From an uncultured Bacteroidota bacterium (lineage in GTDB: Bacteria > Bacteroidota > Bacteroidia > Flavobacteriales > Flavobacteriaceae), in the NCBI GenBank assembly GCA_902582405.1, contig CACHSA010000004.1:1-64000 (forward strand): 64,000 bases of DNA, read 5' to 3'. Below, in pieces: positions 17,120 through 26,794 of the stretch. Below the pieces are notes generated by a model. The model had not been told where the DNA came from, ran no database searches, and saw only the letters and a program-made list of their open reading frames with translations. Positions within the stretch are counted from its first letter, which is position 1, and every line of letters begins with the position of its first letter. Made by a program: the position numbers and the translations under genes.

Positions 17120-17833
17120 ATGAAAAAAACCCATCTATTTATTGATAGACTCATTTACATTTTGATTTTCTTAAATGTAACTGCCATGATTTTTGAATCT
17201 CATGAAAGTATAAGAGAATCATATGGAGATTTTTTTCATTTTTTTGAACTTTTATCAATTGGCATTTTTTCTTTGGAATACCTTTATAGAATTTCCTACT
17301 CATTTGCTAATTCTGGATCAAAAGGTGCAATAAATTATATTTTTAGCTTCTTTGGTTTAATTGATTTAATTTCAATTATACCTTTTTATTTAAACCAATT
17401 TGTAAGTTTAGATGGAAGATTTTTAAGAATTTTAAGACTTTTTAGGTTAACAAGAATATTTAAGTTTGGAAGGGACAGCAACTCCTTAAAACTTTTTACA
17501 AAAGCTCTAATTTCTGTAAAAGAGCAACTTTTATTCACTCTTTTTTTGTCTGCTCTTACAATTCTTTTTTCAGCCTCTGCAATATACTACTTGGAAAATG
17601 AAGCTCAACCAGACAAATTTTCAAGTATTACTGAGTCTGTTTGGTGGGCGACAATATCACTAGCAACTGTTGGTTATGGAGATGTGTATCCTATAACTGT
17701 GGGAGGTAAAATTTTTGCTACCATAATATCACTTGTAGGGATTGGGGTGGTCGCGATCCCAACTGGAGTTATAAGTGCATCTTTCGTTGAAGAAATTTAT
17801 AAAGAAAGACTTAAAAGAAAAGATGATCAATAA
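17120..17833 (+). CDS. Voltage-gated potassium channel (6-TM, Kv/KvAP type)
   Basis: A 237-residue ion channel subunit, expected to form tetramers in the inner membrane. Six hydrophobic segments are visible. The S4 segment carries regularly spaced arginines (RFLRILRLFRLTRIFKFGR, about 93-111). The pore loop has the potassium selectivity filter TVGYGD (about 183-188) after WWATISL, and S6 follows (FATIISLVGIGVVAIPTG). There is no RCK/TrkA domain; the tail after S6 is only about 20 residues. It stands between a 28-residue membrane peptide and crtI, 13 bases before crtI, so membrane potential genes and pigment genes share an operon here. Confidence 0.95.
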   Translation: MKKTHLFIDRLIYILIFLNVTAMIFESHESIRESYGDFFHFFELLSIGIFSLEYLYRISYSFANSGSKGAINYIFSFFGLIDLISIIPFYLNQFVSLDGRFLRILRLFRLTRIFKFGRDSNSLKLFTKALISVKEQLLFTLFLSALTILFSASAIYYLENEAQPDKFSSITESVWWATISLATVGYGDVYPITVGGKIFATIISLVGIGVVAIPTGVISASFVEEIYKERLKRKDDQ

Positions 17834-17846
17834 TTAGATTTTTTTT

Positions 17847-19292
17847 ATGAAAAGTATTTTTATAATTGGATCTGGATTTTCGTCTATTTCTGCATCAACC
17901 TACCTTGCCAAAAAGGGTTATAATGTTACAGTTTTTGAAAAAAACTCAACTATTGGAGGTAGAGCTAGACAATTTAAAAAGAATGGTTTTACTTTTGATA
18001 TCGGCCCATCTTGGTATTGGATGCCAGATGTTTTTGAAAGATATTTTAATGACTTTGGTAAAAAAGTAAAAGATTATTATAAGTTAGAAAAATTAAATCC
18101 TGCTTATGAGGTTTATTTCAGTACGCTTGATTCAGTGAAAATTGGTGATTCACTAGAAAAAATATGTGAAGAATTTGAAAGCATCGAACCGGGTAGTGGC
18201 GATATTTTGAAAAATTATATGAAAAAAGCCGAGAAGCACTATGAAATTGCCGTTAAAGATATGGTTTACAAACCCGGGATTTCGCCCCTCGAGTTAGTTA
18301 ATTCAAAAACCGTAGTAAGATTAAAGTATTTTTTGACTAGTGTGAAAAAGGAAGTAGAGAGGTATTTTAAGAACGAAAAACTATCTCAAATTTTGCAATT
18401 TCCTGTTCTTTTTTTAGGTGCGAAACCCTCCAATACCCCAGCCTTTTATAATTTTATGAATCAAGCAGATTTTGGTCTTGGAACCTGGCACCCCAAAAAA
18501 GGAATGTATAGCGTGATTAAAGGAATGCAAAGGTTAGCAGAAGAGACTGGCGTAACCTTTAAAACAAATCAAAAAGTAGAAAAAATTATCGTAAAAGGAA
18601 ATTCTGTTTCTGGGATAGTTGTTAACGGAGAAGAAAAGTACTGCGAGGTCTTAATCAGCGGTGCTGATTATCATCATACCGAAAGCCTTTTAGAAGCAAA
18701 GTTTAGATCTTATGACCAGAATTATTGGGAAAGAAAAACATTTGCTCCATCTAGTTTGCTATTTTTTGTTGGGCTTGACAAGAAAATAAAGAACGTATCA
18801 CACCATACACTTTTCTTTGATGTTGACTTTGATCTTCATGCTAGTGAAATATACGATAATCCAAAGTGGCCCTCAAAACCACTTTTTTATGGAAATTTTC
18901 CGTCCATTACTGACCACTCAATGGCACCAAATGGTAAAGAGGCATGTTTTTTTCTAATACCAATAGCTCCTGGAATTAGTGACTCTGAAAAAACGAGAGA
19001 AAAATATTTTAATATTATAATTGACAGATTAGAAAAACTTACAAATCAATCTTTAAGAGATCAAATTCTTTTCAAAGAATCTTTTTGTGTAAATGACTTC
19101 GAAAAAGAATACAACTCGTACAAAGGGAATGCTTATGGTCTTGCAAATACGTTAAAACAAACCGCTTTTCTACGACCAAAAATGATAAGTAAAAAGGTTA
19201 AAAATCTTTATTTCACTGGTCAGCTTACAGTACCTGGACCGGGTGTACCTCCATCGATAATATCTGGTAAAATTGTTTCAAATTTAGTTTGA
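17847..19292 (+). CDS. crtI: Phytoene desaturase
   Basis: A 481-residue FAD enzyme that converts phytoene to lycopene in repeated desaturation steps. It has the N-terminal dinucleotide motif IIGSGFSSISASTYL, then FEKNSTIGGRARQF and FDIGPSWYWMPDVFERYF, the pattern of Bacteroidota CrtI. The C-terminal FAD site is FTGQLTVPGPGVPPSIISG. Length is normal. Usually crtI is followed by crtB (phytoene synthase); here an unrelated convergent gene begins 4 bases after the stop, so the pathway is split over the genome. The other desaturase at 14576 is assigned to CrtD. Confidence 0.93.
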   Translation: MKSIFIIGSGFSSISASTYLAKKGYNVTVFEKNSTIGGRARQFKKNGFTFDIGPSWYWMPDVFERYFNDFGKKVKDYYKLEKLNPAYEVYFSTLDSVKIGDSLEKICEEFESIEPGSGDILKNYMKKAEKHYEIAVKDMVYKPGISPLELVNSKTVVRLKYFLTSVKKEVERYFKNEKLSQILQFPVLFLGAKPSNTPAFYNFMNQADFGLGTWHPKKGMYSVIKGMQRLAEETGVTFKTNQKVEKIIVKGNSVSGIVVNGEEKYCEVLISGADYHHTESLLEAKFRSYDQNYWERKTFAPSSLLFFVGLDKKIKNVSHHTLFFDVDFDLHASEIYDNPKWPSKPLFYGNFPSITDHSMAPNGKEACFFLIPIAPGISDSEKTREKYFNIIIDRLEKLTNQSLRDQILFKESFCVNDFEKEYNSYKGNAYGLANTLKQTAFLRPKMISKKVKNLYFTGQLTVPGPGVPPSIISGKIVSNLV

Positions 19293-19295
19293 ACC

Positions 19296-20171
19296 TTATG
19301 TCTGAGGATTAAGAACCCAATAAATAATTTTGTATTCTCTTTCTCTAGCTGCAATAACTGAATCTAGCATTCTATAACTTCCATCAAGAAACTCTTTATA
19401 CAAGTCAACTTGAACTTTTACCTCGAGTTCCCACATTTCAACTCTCTTGAACAGATTGTATCTTATAAATTTATCTGATTGAATATATTTTCTGTTTTTA
19501 ATCCAAAATCGATTATCATTAAGATCAAAAGGAGGAAGATCATAAACCCATTTTGATGCAACTCTGTCAATAAATTGATTTACATATCTATGTTCGATTC
19601 CGTTTTTCCCAGTATTTTCAATAAGATAATTTATATCTTGTCCATCATATGCATCGGTCATTCTTCTTCCAACTATGTCTGGTAAAAGTCTAAATGTTCC
19701 ATCAAGTTTTATTGCCTCAAAAGTAGTTCGAGGAGGACTAAAGGGATTTCTCTGCACATATTGTGCCATAGGCGCAAAATAAAACCCACCGTATTCTTCA
19801 TCTTCCGGATCATCCCACCAATCTATAAATACCGAATCATTATCTTTCTCCCATTTTTTAAATTGTTTAGTAAACATAGCTGTTACCCAATCAAGTTCTT
19901 CTGCATATACTTCAGTATATTCAATCATTTCTTCTATTTCATCTCTCAACTTATATAGATTTTCGATTCCATCGTCTCTCTCGTCATCTCTCATACCTTT
20001 TTGCTCAACCCCAAATGAAAGTAATACTCCAAAAAATACGATGGAAAAGTCAACAATACCTTTTTTTAGCCTATCATAGAAATCACGCCAAGAAAACCTG
20101 TCTCCTAAAGTAATTAATTGCAGAAACCAACTTACTTTTTCTTTCTTTACTCCTTTTTCTTTGTCCGACAT
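19296..20171 (-). CDS. Unknown protein with one membrane segment and a large charged domain
   Basis: A 291-residue protein. After a charged N-terminus (about 40 residues) comes one transmembrane helix (VDFSIVFFGVLLSFGVEQ, about 39-57). Then follows an acidic, Glu/Tyr/Trp-rich helical domain (RDDERDDGIENLYKLRDEIEEMIEYTE, WDDPEDEEYGG, RTTFEAIKLDGTFRLL). The layout resembles the one-TM DUF6090-type proteins common in Bacteroidota, but I cannot confirm membership. It is transcribed in the same direction as addB, 27 bases upstream of... its stop faces crtI, and its start lies 27 bases from the addB stop. No function assigned. Confidence 0.7.
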   Translation of the reverse strand: MSDKEKGVKKEKVSWFLQLITLGDRFSWRDFYDRLKKGIVDFSIVFFGVLLSFGVEQKGMRDDERDDGIENLYKLRDEIEEMIEYTEVYAEELDWVTAMFTKQFKKWEKDNDSVFIDWWDDPEDEEYGGFYFAPMAQYVQRNPFSPPRTTFEAIKLDGTFRLLPDIVGRRMTDAYDGQDINYLIENTGKNGIEHRYVNQFIDRVASKWVYDLPPFDLNDNRFWIKNRKYIQSDKFIRYNLFKRVEMWELEVKVQVDLYKEFLDGSYRMLDSVIAAREREYKIIYWVLNPQT

Positions 20172-20198
20172 TTATTTACAATATTGAATTAATATGTT

Positions 20199-22886
20199 CT
20201 ATAAAGATACAAAAGACTTTTTTTTGTCAAATATTTCCTCAATAACTGACTTTAAAAATTCATGAAATTTGTCAAATGAATAAGGATCTAATAAACTGTC
20301 ACTTTTACTTTTTGAAGATGATTTATTCTTTAATGGTATAATATTTTTAAAAGGAGATTTCAATGAAATGACCCCTGCTTGAAAGTGTTCAGCTTTTTGT
20401 CCTTCAATTTTTAAAGCCAACAGATATAGCAAGAGTTGAAATTGGTTATTTAGTTTATAATCTCCTTTAAAATGTTCAAAATTGGGTTTAAATATTAAAT
20501 ATTTAGGGTCAATATATCCTGTTTTATAGTCCAAGATTCTGACTCTATCATTAAATTTATCTATTCTATCAATTTTCCCCTTTAAAAACACCTCATTTTC
20601 TAAATTTACTTTAAACTCCTTTTCAATATCTAAAATGACAATTCGATTATTATCATTTACTAGCTTTTTTTCTTTATTCACAAAAACTGCAATCGCTCTC
20701 GCATATGCTGAAATAATTAAAAAGTTCTCACCAGCTAATTCATACTTATCTCCGTAGTATTTTTTGAAATAATGTAATAGCGTGGATTTAATTTTTTTTA
20801 GAATCTCATCATAATATGAAATTTTCATTTCCTTTTTTAAATATGGAGTGTAGAGTTCTTCCAAAGCTTTATGAACAAGAATTCCTCTTTCCAAATTATT
20901 CAGAGTGTTAGTTTCAGGAGTATCATCAAGAATTTCTAATATATACTTGTAATAGAAGTCAATTGGATTATTTAAATATGTTGAAAGTGAAGTGGCTGAA
21001 AAACCATTTTTTGAAATATATTTTAATTTTTTAATTATTTCAGTCGATTTATCAATACTTGGGTCTTTGATAACTGTATTTTTAATATTTTGATTTAAGA
21101 TTACTTCCTGAAAATTATGAGATGGTATTTTTGAAAATGAAATTTGTCTTATGTATCTACTTTTTTCACCAGTTAAAAGTCCAACTCCAGTAGATCCATT
21201 ATTTAGAAGAAAAATATTTTTAGCCCTTTGAAGAATTCTAAAAAAATGATAGGAATTTATTGCATCTTTCTCTAGAAAAGTTGGAATTCCATATGCTTTT
21301 CTTATACTAAAAGGCAAAAAACTGTCATCACGTTTGCTTTGAGGAAAAGTCCCCTCATTGACATGAGTGATTATTACATTTTCAAAGTCAAGTCCTCTAG
21401 TTTGTAAAATTCCCATAATTTGAATACCATTCATTTTATCTCCTTTGAAGTCAAGTTTTTTGGTTTTAAGCAACTCATTAATTATATAATACCATGCATC
21501 TTTTGGAATTTTGAAATGATTGACGTTAGAGTCAATCATCATTTCTTCAAATGTGTCTAACAATATCTCTGATACTGAAATATTGAATTTATCTAAATTT
21601 TTATTTTTTGTAATATATTTTAAAATTGAAATTGAGTCTTGAAGACATAAATGCATATCTTCTTTAGGACAAAAAACTTTAAGTAATATTTCTGTGCTAA
21701 AAAAACTCTCAATTTTTTTATAACTAATTTCCTCGGGCTTGGAAAATGTGAGCCTATTTAAGCCTTCTATTTTGTCGATTTCATTATTAAAAATAAAACT
21801 TTTTGAAAATGTATTATTAATTATTTGAGACAAATAAGTGGTTTTAAAATTATTGTTTTGCAAGCTAGAATGCAAATTAAAATATGTCATAAAAAACCTT
21901 GTGATTGGAAGCTGGGTTAATTTGTACCCCATAGTAACATTCCACTTTTTATCCTTAATGTTTAAATTGGATAAAAGTGGAGATAAAATTCCTTCATTAC
22001 CTAAAACTATTAAAGTATTATCAGATAGATTCCTCGTTATTTCAGAAACTTTTAAAGCTTGTTCGTAGTCTGTACTAGTAGATATAACTTTAATTCTCTT
22101 ATTCTGAATGTAATTGTTAGAATGAAAAAAGAAAGGTTTTTTTTTGTAATAATTCCATTCTCTTTGATATTCTTTTATAAACTTGGCAGTTGAATGTGAA
22201 TCTTTATCAAAAAAGTATTTGTCAAGATCCCATAAAACAGTTCCTTTTTTAGTATTTAAAAATGTTTGAAAAATCAGTTTTTCTGAATTATTGAGAGCAT
22301 TAAAACCAATCATATAATAAAAATGATTTTCACTTTTTATATGTTTTTTAAAATTTTTTACAGCTTCACGATGCAAAATTCCAGTAGTGCCTTTTCTTTT
22401 AGCTAGCAAAATTTTTGAAAACTCTTGATGAAGCTTGTGAATTAAATTCCAAAAACTTAAATCATTTCCATTTGAATTATTTTCAAACAGATTCTCCATC
22501 TTTTGATACTCATAGAGATCTTTAAAAATCAATTTAGAGTCAATGATGTTATTGTCAATTTTATTAAAATCGGAAATTAATGTAGGTGCCCATTTTATGA
22601 AATTTTCAAAATCTTGCTGTAAATCATTTTTAAAAACCTCCAAGTAGATTTTGTATAGGTATAAGTACTCTTCGGTTTTAGAAGCCTTACTTAAGTTAGA
22701 CAACTTAGCTATAAAGTCCTTTATAGAGTATACATTTGGAGAAAATTGTGGGGAATTTATTTCTTTAATTAATAAGCTAATAAAAATAGAACATAATCTT
22801 TGAGTAGGAAGTATAACTGTAATTTTACTTAAGTCTTTCTTCTCCTTTAAGATTCTTGTAATTGATTCACTTAAAAATGTTTTCAA
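20199..22886 (-). CDS. addB: AddB-like helicase-nuclease subunit with PD-(D/E)XK nuclease
   Basis: An 895-residue partner of the helicase-nuclease encoded just upstream. Together they should process double-strand ends for RecA recombination (AddAB/RexAB role). A UvrD-like fold is visible (GILQTRGLDFENVIITHVNEGTFP, about 490), but the N-terminal ATP loop is degenerate (VILPTQRL instead of GxxGxGKT), so this subunit is probably not an ATPase. The C-terminal nuclease has GKIDRIDKF and RILDYKTGYID near 790. I do not see the four-cysteine Fe-S pattern of Firmicutes AddB. It follows addA by 16 bases. Confidence 0.85.
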   Translation of the reverse strand: MKTFLSESITRILKEKKDLSKITVILPTQRLCSIFISLLIKEINSPQFSPNVYSIKDFIAKLSNLSKASKTEEYLYLYKIYLEVFKNDLQQDFENFIKWAPTLISDFNKIDNNIIDSKLIFKDLYEYQKMENLFENNSNGNDLSFWNLIHKLHQEFSKILLAKRKGTTGILHREAVKNFKKHIKSENHFYYMIGFNALNNSEKLIFQTFLNTKKGTVLWDLDKYFFDKDSHSTAKFIKEYQREWNYYKKKPFFFHSNNYIQNKRIKVISTSTDYEQALKVSEITRNLSDNTLIVLGNEGILSPLLSNLNIKDKKWNVTMGYKLTQLPITRFFMTYFNLHSSLQNNNFKTTYLSQIINNTFSKSFIFNNEIDKIEGLNRLTFSKPEEISYKKIESFFSTEILLKVFCPKEDMHLCLQDSISILKYITKNKNLDKFNISVSEILLDTFEEMMIDSNVNHFKIPKDAWYYIINELLKTKKLDFKGDKMNGIQIMGILQTRGLDFENVIITHVNEGTFPQSKRDDSFLPFSIRKAYGIPTFLEKDAINSYHFFRILQRAKNIFLLNNGSTGVGLLTGEKSRYIRQISFSKIPSHNFQEVILNQNIKNTVIKDPSIDKSTEIIKKLKYISKNGFSATSLSTYLNNPIDFYYKYILEILDDTPETNTLNNLERGILVHKALEELYTPYLKKEMKISYYDEILKKIKSTLLHYFKKYYGDKYELAGENFLIISAYARAIAVFVNKEKKLVNDNNRIVILDIEKEFKVNLENEVFLKGKIDRIDKFNDRVRILDYKTGYIDPKYLIFKPNFEHFKGDYKLNNQFQLLLYLLALKIEGQKAEHFQAGVISLKSPFKNIIPLKNKSSSKSKSDSLLDPYSFDKFHEFLKSVIEEIFDKKKSFVSL

Positions 22887-22902
22887 AATATTTTAATTTA
22901 AA

Positions 22903-25900
22903 TTAGTTTGAAAATTCAATTTGCTCAACTGTCAACTTATTCTGTTGTATGTAAACAATAAAACCTAGAGTTTGTTTTCTTAAAATTTTTTTCACAATTT
23001 TCATATAGTTAACCAATTGAAAATTATCTTTTTCGTTTTTTAAACCTGTTTTATAATCTATTACAACGCATGTTTTATCATTATAAGAAATACGATCTGG
23101 CCTCATAATATTTTTACCTGGCAGAAGTATATTTTTCTCGTTAATCGATATATAACTTTTTGAAAAATATTTTTTTATCATAGGATGGAGATGAATTTTT
23201 TTGAAAATTTTTATAAAATATTCTTTTTCTTTTTTTTCAATTTTCTCTTCTAAAAAATACCTTTCCACAACCCTTTGAATGTCTTCCTTGTAGTAAATAT
23301 CAGACAACAATTCATGAATCAAATCTCCTCTTTTTCTGGGCTCATTTTTACTATTTTTGTTAGAGCTGCTAGAATAAAAAAGTTTTTCTTCAAAACTACT
23401 CCTCCCTATATCATATTTTAATTCCTCAGTTGCAATTTTAATTTCATCCCTTTTTAATTTTTTTTTATTCTCTAATTTACCCCATTCAAATATTCCCTCA
23501 TCAATAGATTTTTTTGACAGTAATATGTTTTCCAATACCTTGGAATAAGAGTATGCATTTTTATTTTTATTACTCGAAATTATAAACAGTTGACTAACAG
23601 CTCTGGTTGTTGCTACATAAAAAACATTCCAAGAATCAGTTTCCTGATCAGCATTTGTTTTTTCATGGATAGACTTCCAATAATTTCCAAATTCAGATAT
23701 TTTTTTGGTAAAGTTTATCCTCGCATACCCGACATCGGTTCCCAAAAATTCTGAGGTATTAAACCAAACTTTTTTCGATGGATGAGTATATATTTTTTTA
23801 TCTGCGAAAGGGACAATAACTACAGGAAATTCTAACCCTTTTGCTTTGTGGACGGTGGTGATTTTAACTCCATTTACTTCATCATTCAAAGGGACAGACC
23901 ATTTTGAAAAATTTGCTTGCCAAACTTTTAAAAAATCAAGGGGATTTGAAATTTGTTGCGAGTTTTCTAATTCTAGAATTTTATCCAAAAGACTATTTAC
24001 AAAGGTGTTTTTTAAATTTATCCACGGAAAGTCAAAACAAGCCTTTTCAATACAAGTAAATAATGAATATTTATTGAAATCGGATAAGTTAAATTTTAGA
24101 TTATTTTCATTGAAAATTTGATCTAAAGGTTTATTCAAATTGCTTGTGAAAAAGCAATGAATTTCTTCAACTTTATTTAGAAAATGATACAAAAATTTTA
24201 AATGTTGGATTTTAATAGATAAAACATCCGGATTTAAAAATAACTCTATCAGGTTTATTAGGAATTTAACTTGGGTAGAGTCCTTTAATAATAGAGCATC
24301 CGAAACAAAATGTGGAATATGTTCCTCTTGGAATTTAACACTGATTTCTCTAGCCTCATCATTTTTTCTTACCAAAATAGCTATATCATTATAATCAAAT
24401 CCTGATTTCAAACTAATTTTAATTTTTTCAATTATTTTGTTTAGATAAAGTAAAACTAAATCTTCATTTTCATTTAAGAATTCTATTTGTACATAACCCC
24501 CTTCTTTATTTTTTGGATCTTGAATCAAGCTTTTGTTGTAAACTTTTTTTGATTGCTCATGTTCTAAGTGATTCATCAAATTTGCATAGAAAAAATTATT
24601 AAACTCAACGATTTCCTTCTGACTTCGGTAATTAGTTTTTAAGTTTTCAATCTTAGGTTTTAAAAAAAGTAAATCTCTAGATTTCTCTATCTCAACAAAT
24701 TGTTCAGGTTTAGCTCCTCTCCATCTATAAATGGATTGTTTGTAATCTCCAACTAAAGTTAAAGTACCATAACTTTTTTTTTCACCGATGTTTTGTACAC
24801 AGTCTTGTATTAAAGATTTTAAAATTGACCACTGAGACTCCGATGTATCCTGAAATTCATCAATAAAAAAATTATGATATTTATTTCCTAATTTTTCAAA
24901 AATAATATTGTGATTCGGGTTAATTGAAAGTTGTTTTAGTATCCTATTGCTAAAGGTTGATATAAGTAATTTATTTTTTTCAGACTGAATTTTATCAATT
25001 ACTAAAGATACATTTGACAAAAGACTAATAGGAACCCAGTTTCGAAGCATATTTTGAATTATGTCTATCAGAATTAGATTATTTGTAGTATTGGTAACTT
25101 CTGATTTAAGGTATGATAGAATTTGATTATATTTCTCAACTAAATCATCTGTTACGCTGGCTTTTAGCAAAGGTTTCTTTTCATTAAGTTTATCATTTAA
25201 TTTTGAAAACTTTTCAAATAAATGTTTTTCATTATTTAAAAGACTGTTTATTTCCTTAAACACATATTTGTAGCTAAATAAATCGGCGTCAAACCCTTCT
25301 GATTTAAGTTTTTTTAAAAGCTCTATCGAAATTTCCTCATTTTTTTTCTTTAAAAGATCTAATTCATTATTTAAATACTTTTCATGTAAATCTCTTTTTT
25401 TAAGATCAATTTTTCTTAGTTGACTAGCATAAAATTGATCGTTTTCATTTAATATTAATTTACCTGTGTCTATTAGGTCTTCTTTCAATCTCCAGTTATT
25501 TTCTTCATCACTTATCTTTTGATAGGTAAATCTTTCCAATAGATTAGAAATCTTTTTGTCTTTTCCTACCTGATTAATGAAGTAATCTGCTGACTCATTT
25601 AAAATAATTTCAGGTTCAATTTCAACATCAAAGTTGTAACTCAACTCCAGTTCTTTTGAAAAACTTCTAATTATTCTGTGAAATAAACTATCTATGGTTA
25701 TTATATCAAATGTTCCATAATTATTTAAAATTTTGTCCAAAATGATTTCTGATTTTTTGGCCAATTCATCTTTATCAAAATCAAGTTGTTTGATTATATT
25801 TTGGGCCATATTATCAAACTTATGATTAGAAAATTTGTAAAGCTGTTCTAAAATTCTTGATTTCATCTCCAAAACAGCAGCATTTGTAAAAGTTATTCCT

Positions 25901-26037
25901 AACATTTTTGCGAAAGCTTCAACACTTTTATCCTTAAAAAGATGAAGCAGGTAGTGCTGAACTAGTGAAAAAGTTTTTCCTGAACCAGCCGAAGCGTTGA
26001 ATATTAGAAATGAATTTAAATTATTTACAGTTGACAT
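22903..26037 (-). CDS. addA: UvrD-family helicase-nuclease (AddA-like)
   Basis: A 1044-residue superfamily 1 helicase with a C-terminal nuclease. Walker A is ASAGSGKT (Lys21), Walker B and neighbour FIDEFQDTSESQW lie near 400, the Q/R motif is GDYKQSIYRWRGA, motif V is TTVHKAKGLEFPVVI, and motif VI is FYVATTRA. The PD-(D/E)XK nuclease core appears near the end as RPDRISY and CVVIDYKTG. It is the motor of the end-resection complex with AddB downstream. It is divergent from the superoxide dismutase gene, with 57 bases between the starts. Confidence 0.9.
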   Translation of the reverse strand: MSTVNNLNSFLIFNASAGSGKTFSLVQHYLLHLFKDKSVEAFAKMLGITFTNAAVLEMKSRILEQLYKFSNHKFDNMAQNIIKQLDFDKDELAKKSEIILDKILNNYGTFDIITIDSLFHRIIRSFSKELELSYNFDVEIEPEIILNESADYFINQVGKDKKISNLLERFTYQKISDEENNWRLKEDLIDTGKLILNENDQFYASQLRKIDLKKRDLHEKYLNNELDLLKKKNEEISIELLKKLKSEGFDADLFSYKYVFKEINSLLNNEKHLFEKFSKLNDKLNEKKPLLKASVTDDLVEKYNQILSYLKSEVTNTTNNLILIDIIQNMLRNWVPISLLSNVSLVIDKIQSEKNKLLISTFSNRILKQLSINPNHNIIFEKLGNKYHNFFIDEFQDTSESQWSILKSLIQDCVQNIGEKKSYGTLTLVGDYKQSIYRWRGAKPEQFVEIEKSRDLLFLKPKIENLKTNYRSQKEIVEFNNFFYANLMNHLEHEQSKKVYNKSLIQDPKNKEGGYVQIEFLNENEDLVLLYLNKIIEKIKISLKSGFDYNDIAILVRKNDEAREISVKFQEEHIPHFVSDALLLKDSTQVKFLINLIELFLNPDVLSIKIQHLKFLYHFLNKVEEIHCFFTSNLNKPLDQIFNENNLKFNLSDFNKYSLFTCIEKACFDFPWINLKNTFVNSLLDKILELENSQQISNPLDFLKVWQANFSKWSVPLNDEVNGVKITTVHKAKGLEFPVVIVPFADKKIYTHPSKKVWFNTSEFLGTDVGYARINFTKKISEFGNYWKSIHEKTNADQETDSWNVFYVATTRAVSQLFIISSNKNKNAYSYSKVLENILLSKKSIDEGIFEWGKLENKKKLKRDEIKIATEELKYDIGRSSFEEKLFYSSSSNKNSKNEPRKRGDLIHELLSDIYYKEDIQRVVERYFLEEKIEKKEKEYFIKIFKKIHLHPMIKKYFSKSYISINEKNILLPGKNIMRPDRISYNDKTCVVIDYKTGLKNEKDNFQLVNYMKIVKKILRKQTLGFIVYIQQNKLTVEQIEFSN

Positions 26038-26094
26038 TACTAAATAAATGTAATTAATCTTTAGCTTTACATTATAAATTATAAATAAAAAAAA

Positions 26095-26706
26095 ATGGCT
26101 TTTAAATTACCAGACTTAAATTATGGATATAATGAACTTGAACCCTTTATTGATGCTAAAACAATGGAAATTCATCATTCAAAACATCATGCGGGTTACA
26201 CAAATAATTTAAATAACGCAATTCAAGGGACAGATTTTGAAAATATGGACATAATTGATTTACTAAAATCAATGGATATGAATAATGCTGCTCTTAGGAA
26301 CAACGGAGGTGGATTTTACAACCATTCACTTTTTTGGTCTGTAATTGGACCTAATAAGGGAGGTACACCTGTAGGAAAACTTTCAGATGAAATCATTAAA
26401 TATTTCGGTTCTTTTGATTCTTTTAAAGAAATATTTTCTAAAGCTGCTGCATCAAGATTTGGTTCTGGTTGGGCATGGCTATGTGTTAAAAATGATGGAG
26501 TTTTGGAGGTTTGTTCATCTGCAAATCAAGACAACCCGCTCATGCCAAATATAGGTTGTGGAGGGACTCCAATTTTAGGCATTGATGTTTGGGAACATGC
26601 CTACTATTTAAATTATCAGAATAGAAGGCCAGAATACATATCAGCATTTTTTAACATTATAGATTGGGAATCAGTTAACAAAATCTATAATGAAGCTTCT
26701 AATTAA
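26095..26706 (+). CDS. Superoxide dismutase (Fe/Mn type)
   Basis: A 203-residue cytoplasmic enzyme that dismutates superoxide. Metal ligands are His27 (IHHSKHH), His77 (FYNHSLFW), Asp164 and His168 (DVWEHAYYLNYQNRR). The second-shell GSGWAW is present. Whether it uses Fe or Mn cannot be decided safely by eye. No signal peptide. It stands alone on its strand between addA and purF. Confidence 0.97.
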   Translation: MAFKLPDLNYGYNELEPFIDAKTMEIHHSKHHAGYTNNLNNAIQGTDFENMDIIDLLKSMDMNNAALRNNGGGFYNHSLFWSVIGPNKGGTPVGKLSDEIIKYFGSFDSFKEIFSKAAASRFGSGWAWLCVKNDGVLEVCSSANQDNPLMPNIGCGGTPILGIDVWEHAYYLNYQNRRPEYISAFFNIIDWESVNKIYNEASN

Positions 26707-26718
26707 CTTATAGAGAAT

Positions 26719-26743
26719 AAAGGAGCAGAAAATTATCCTTTTT
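26719..26743 (+). terminator. Weak possible terminator after superoxide dismutase
   Basis: AAAGGA (26719-26724) can pair with TCCTTT (26736-26741), followed by a short T run, 12 bases after the stop codon. The stem is only six pairs long with an 11-base loop, so termination efficiency is doubtful. Confidence 0.3.
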
Positions 26744-26794
26744 AAATATTGATAATTAGAAATTATTTTAAGTTTATTTAAAAATTAATTTAAA

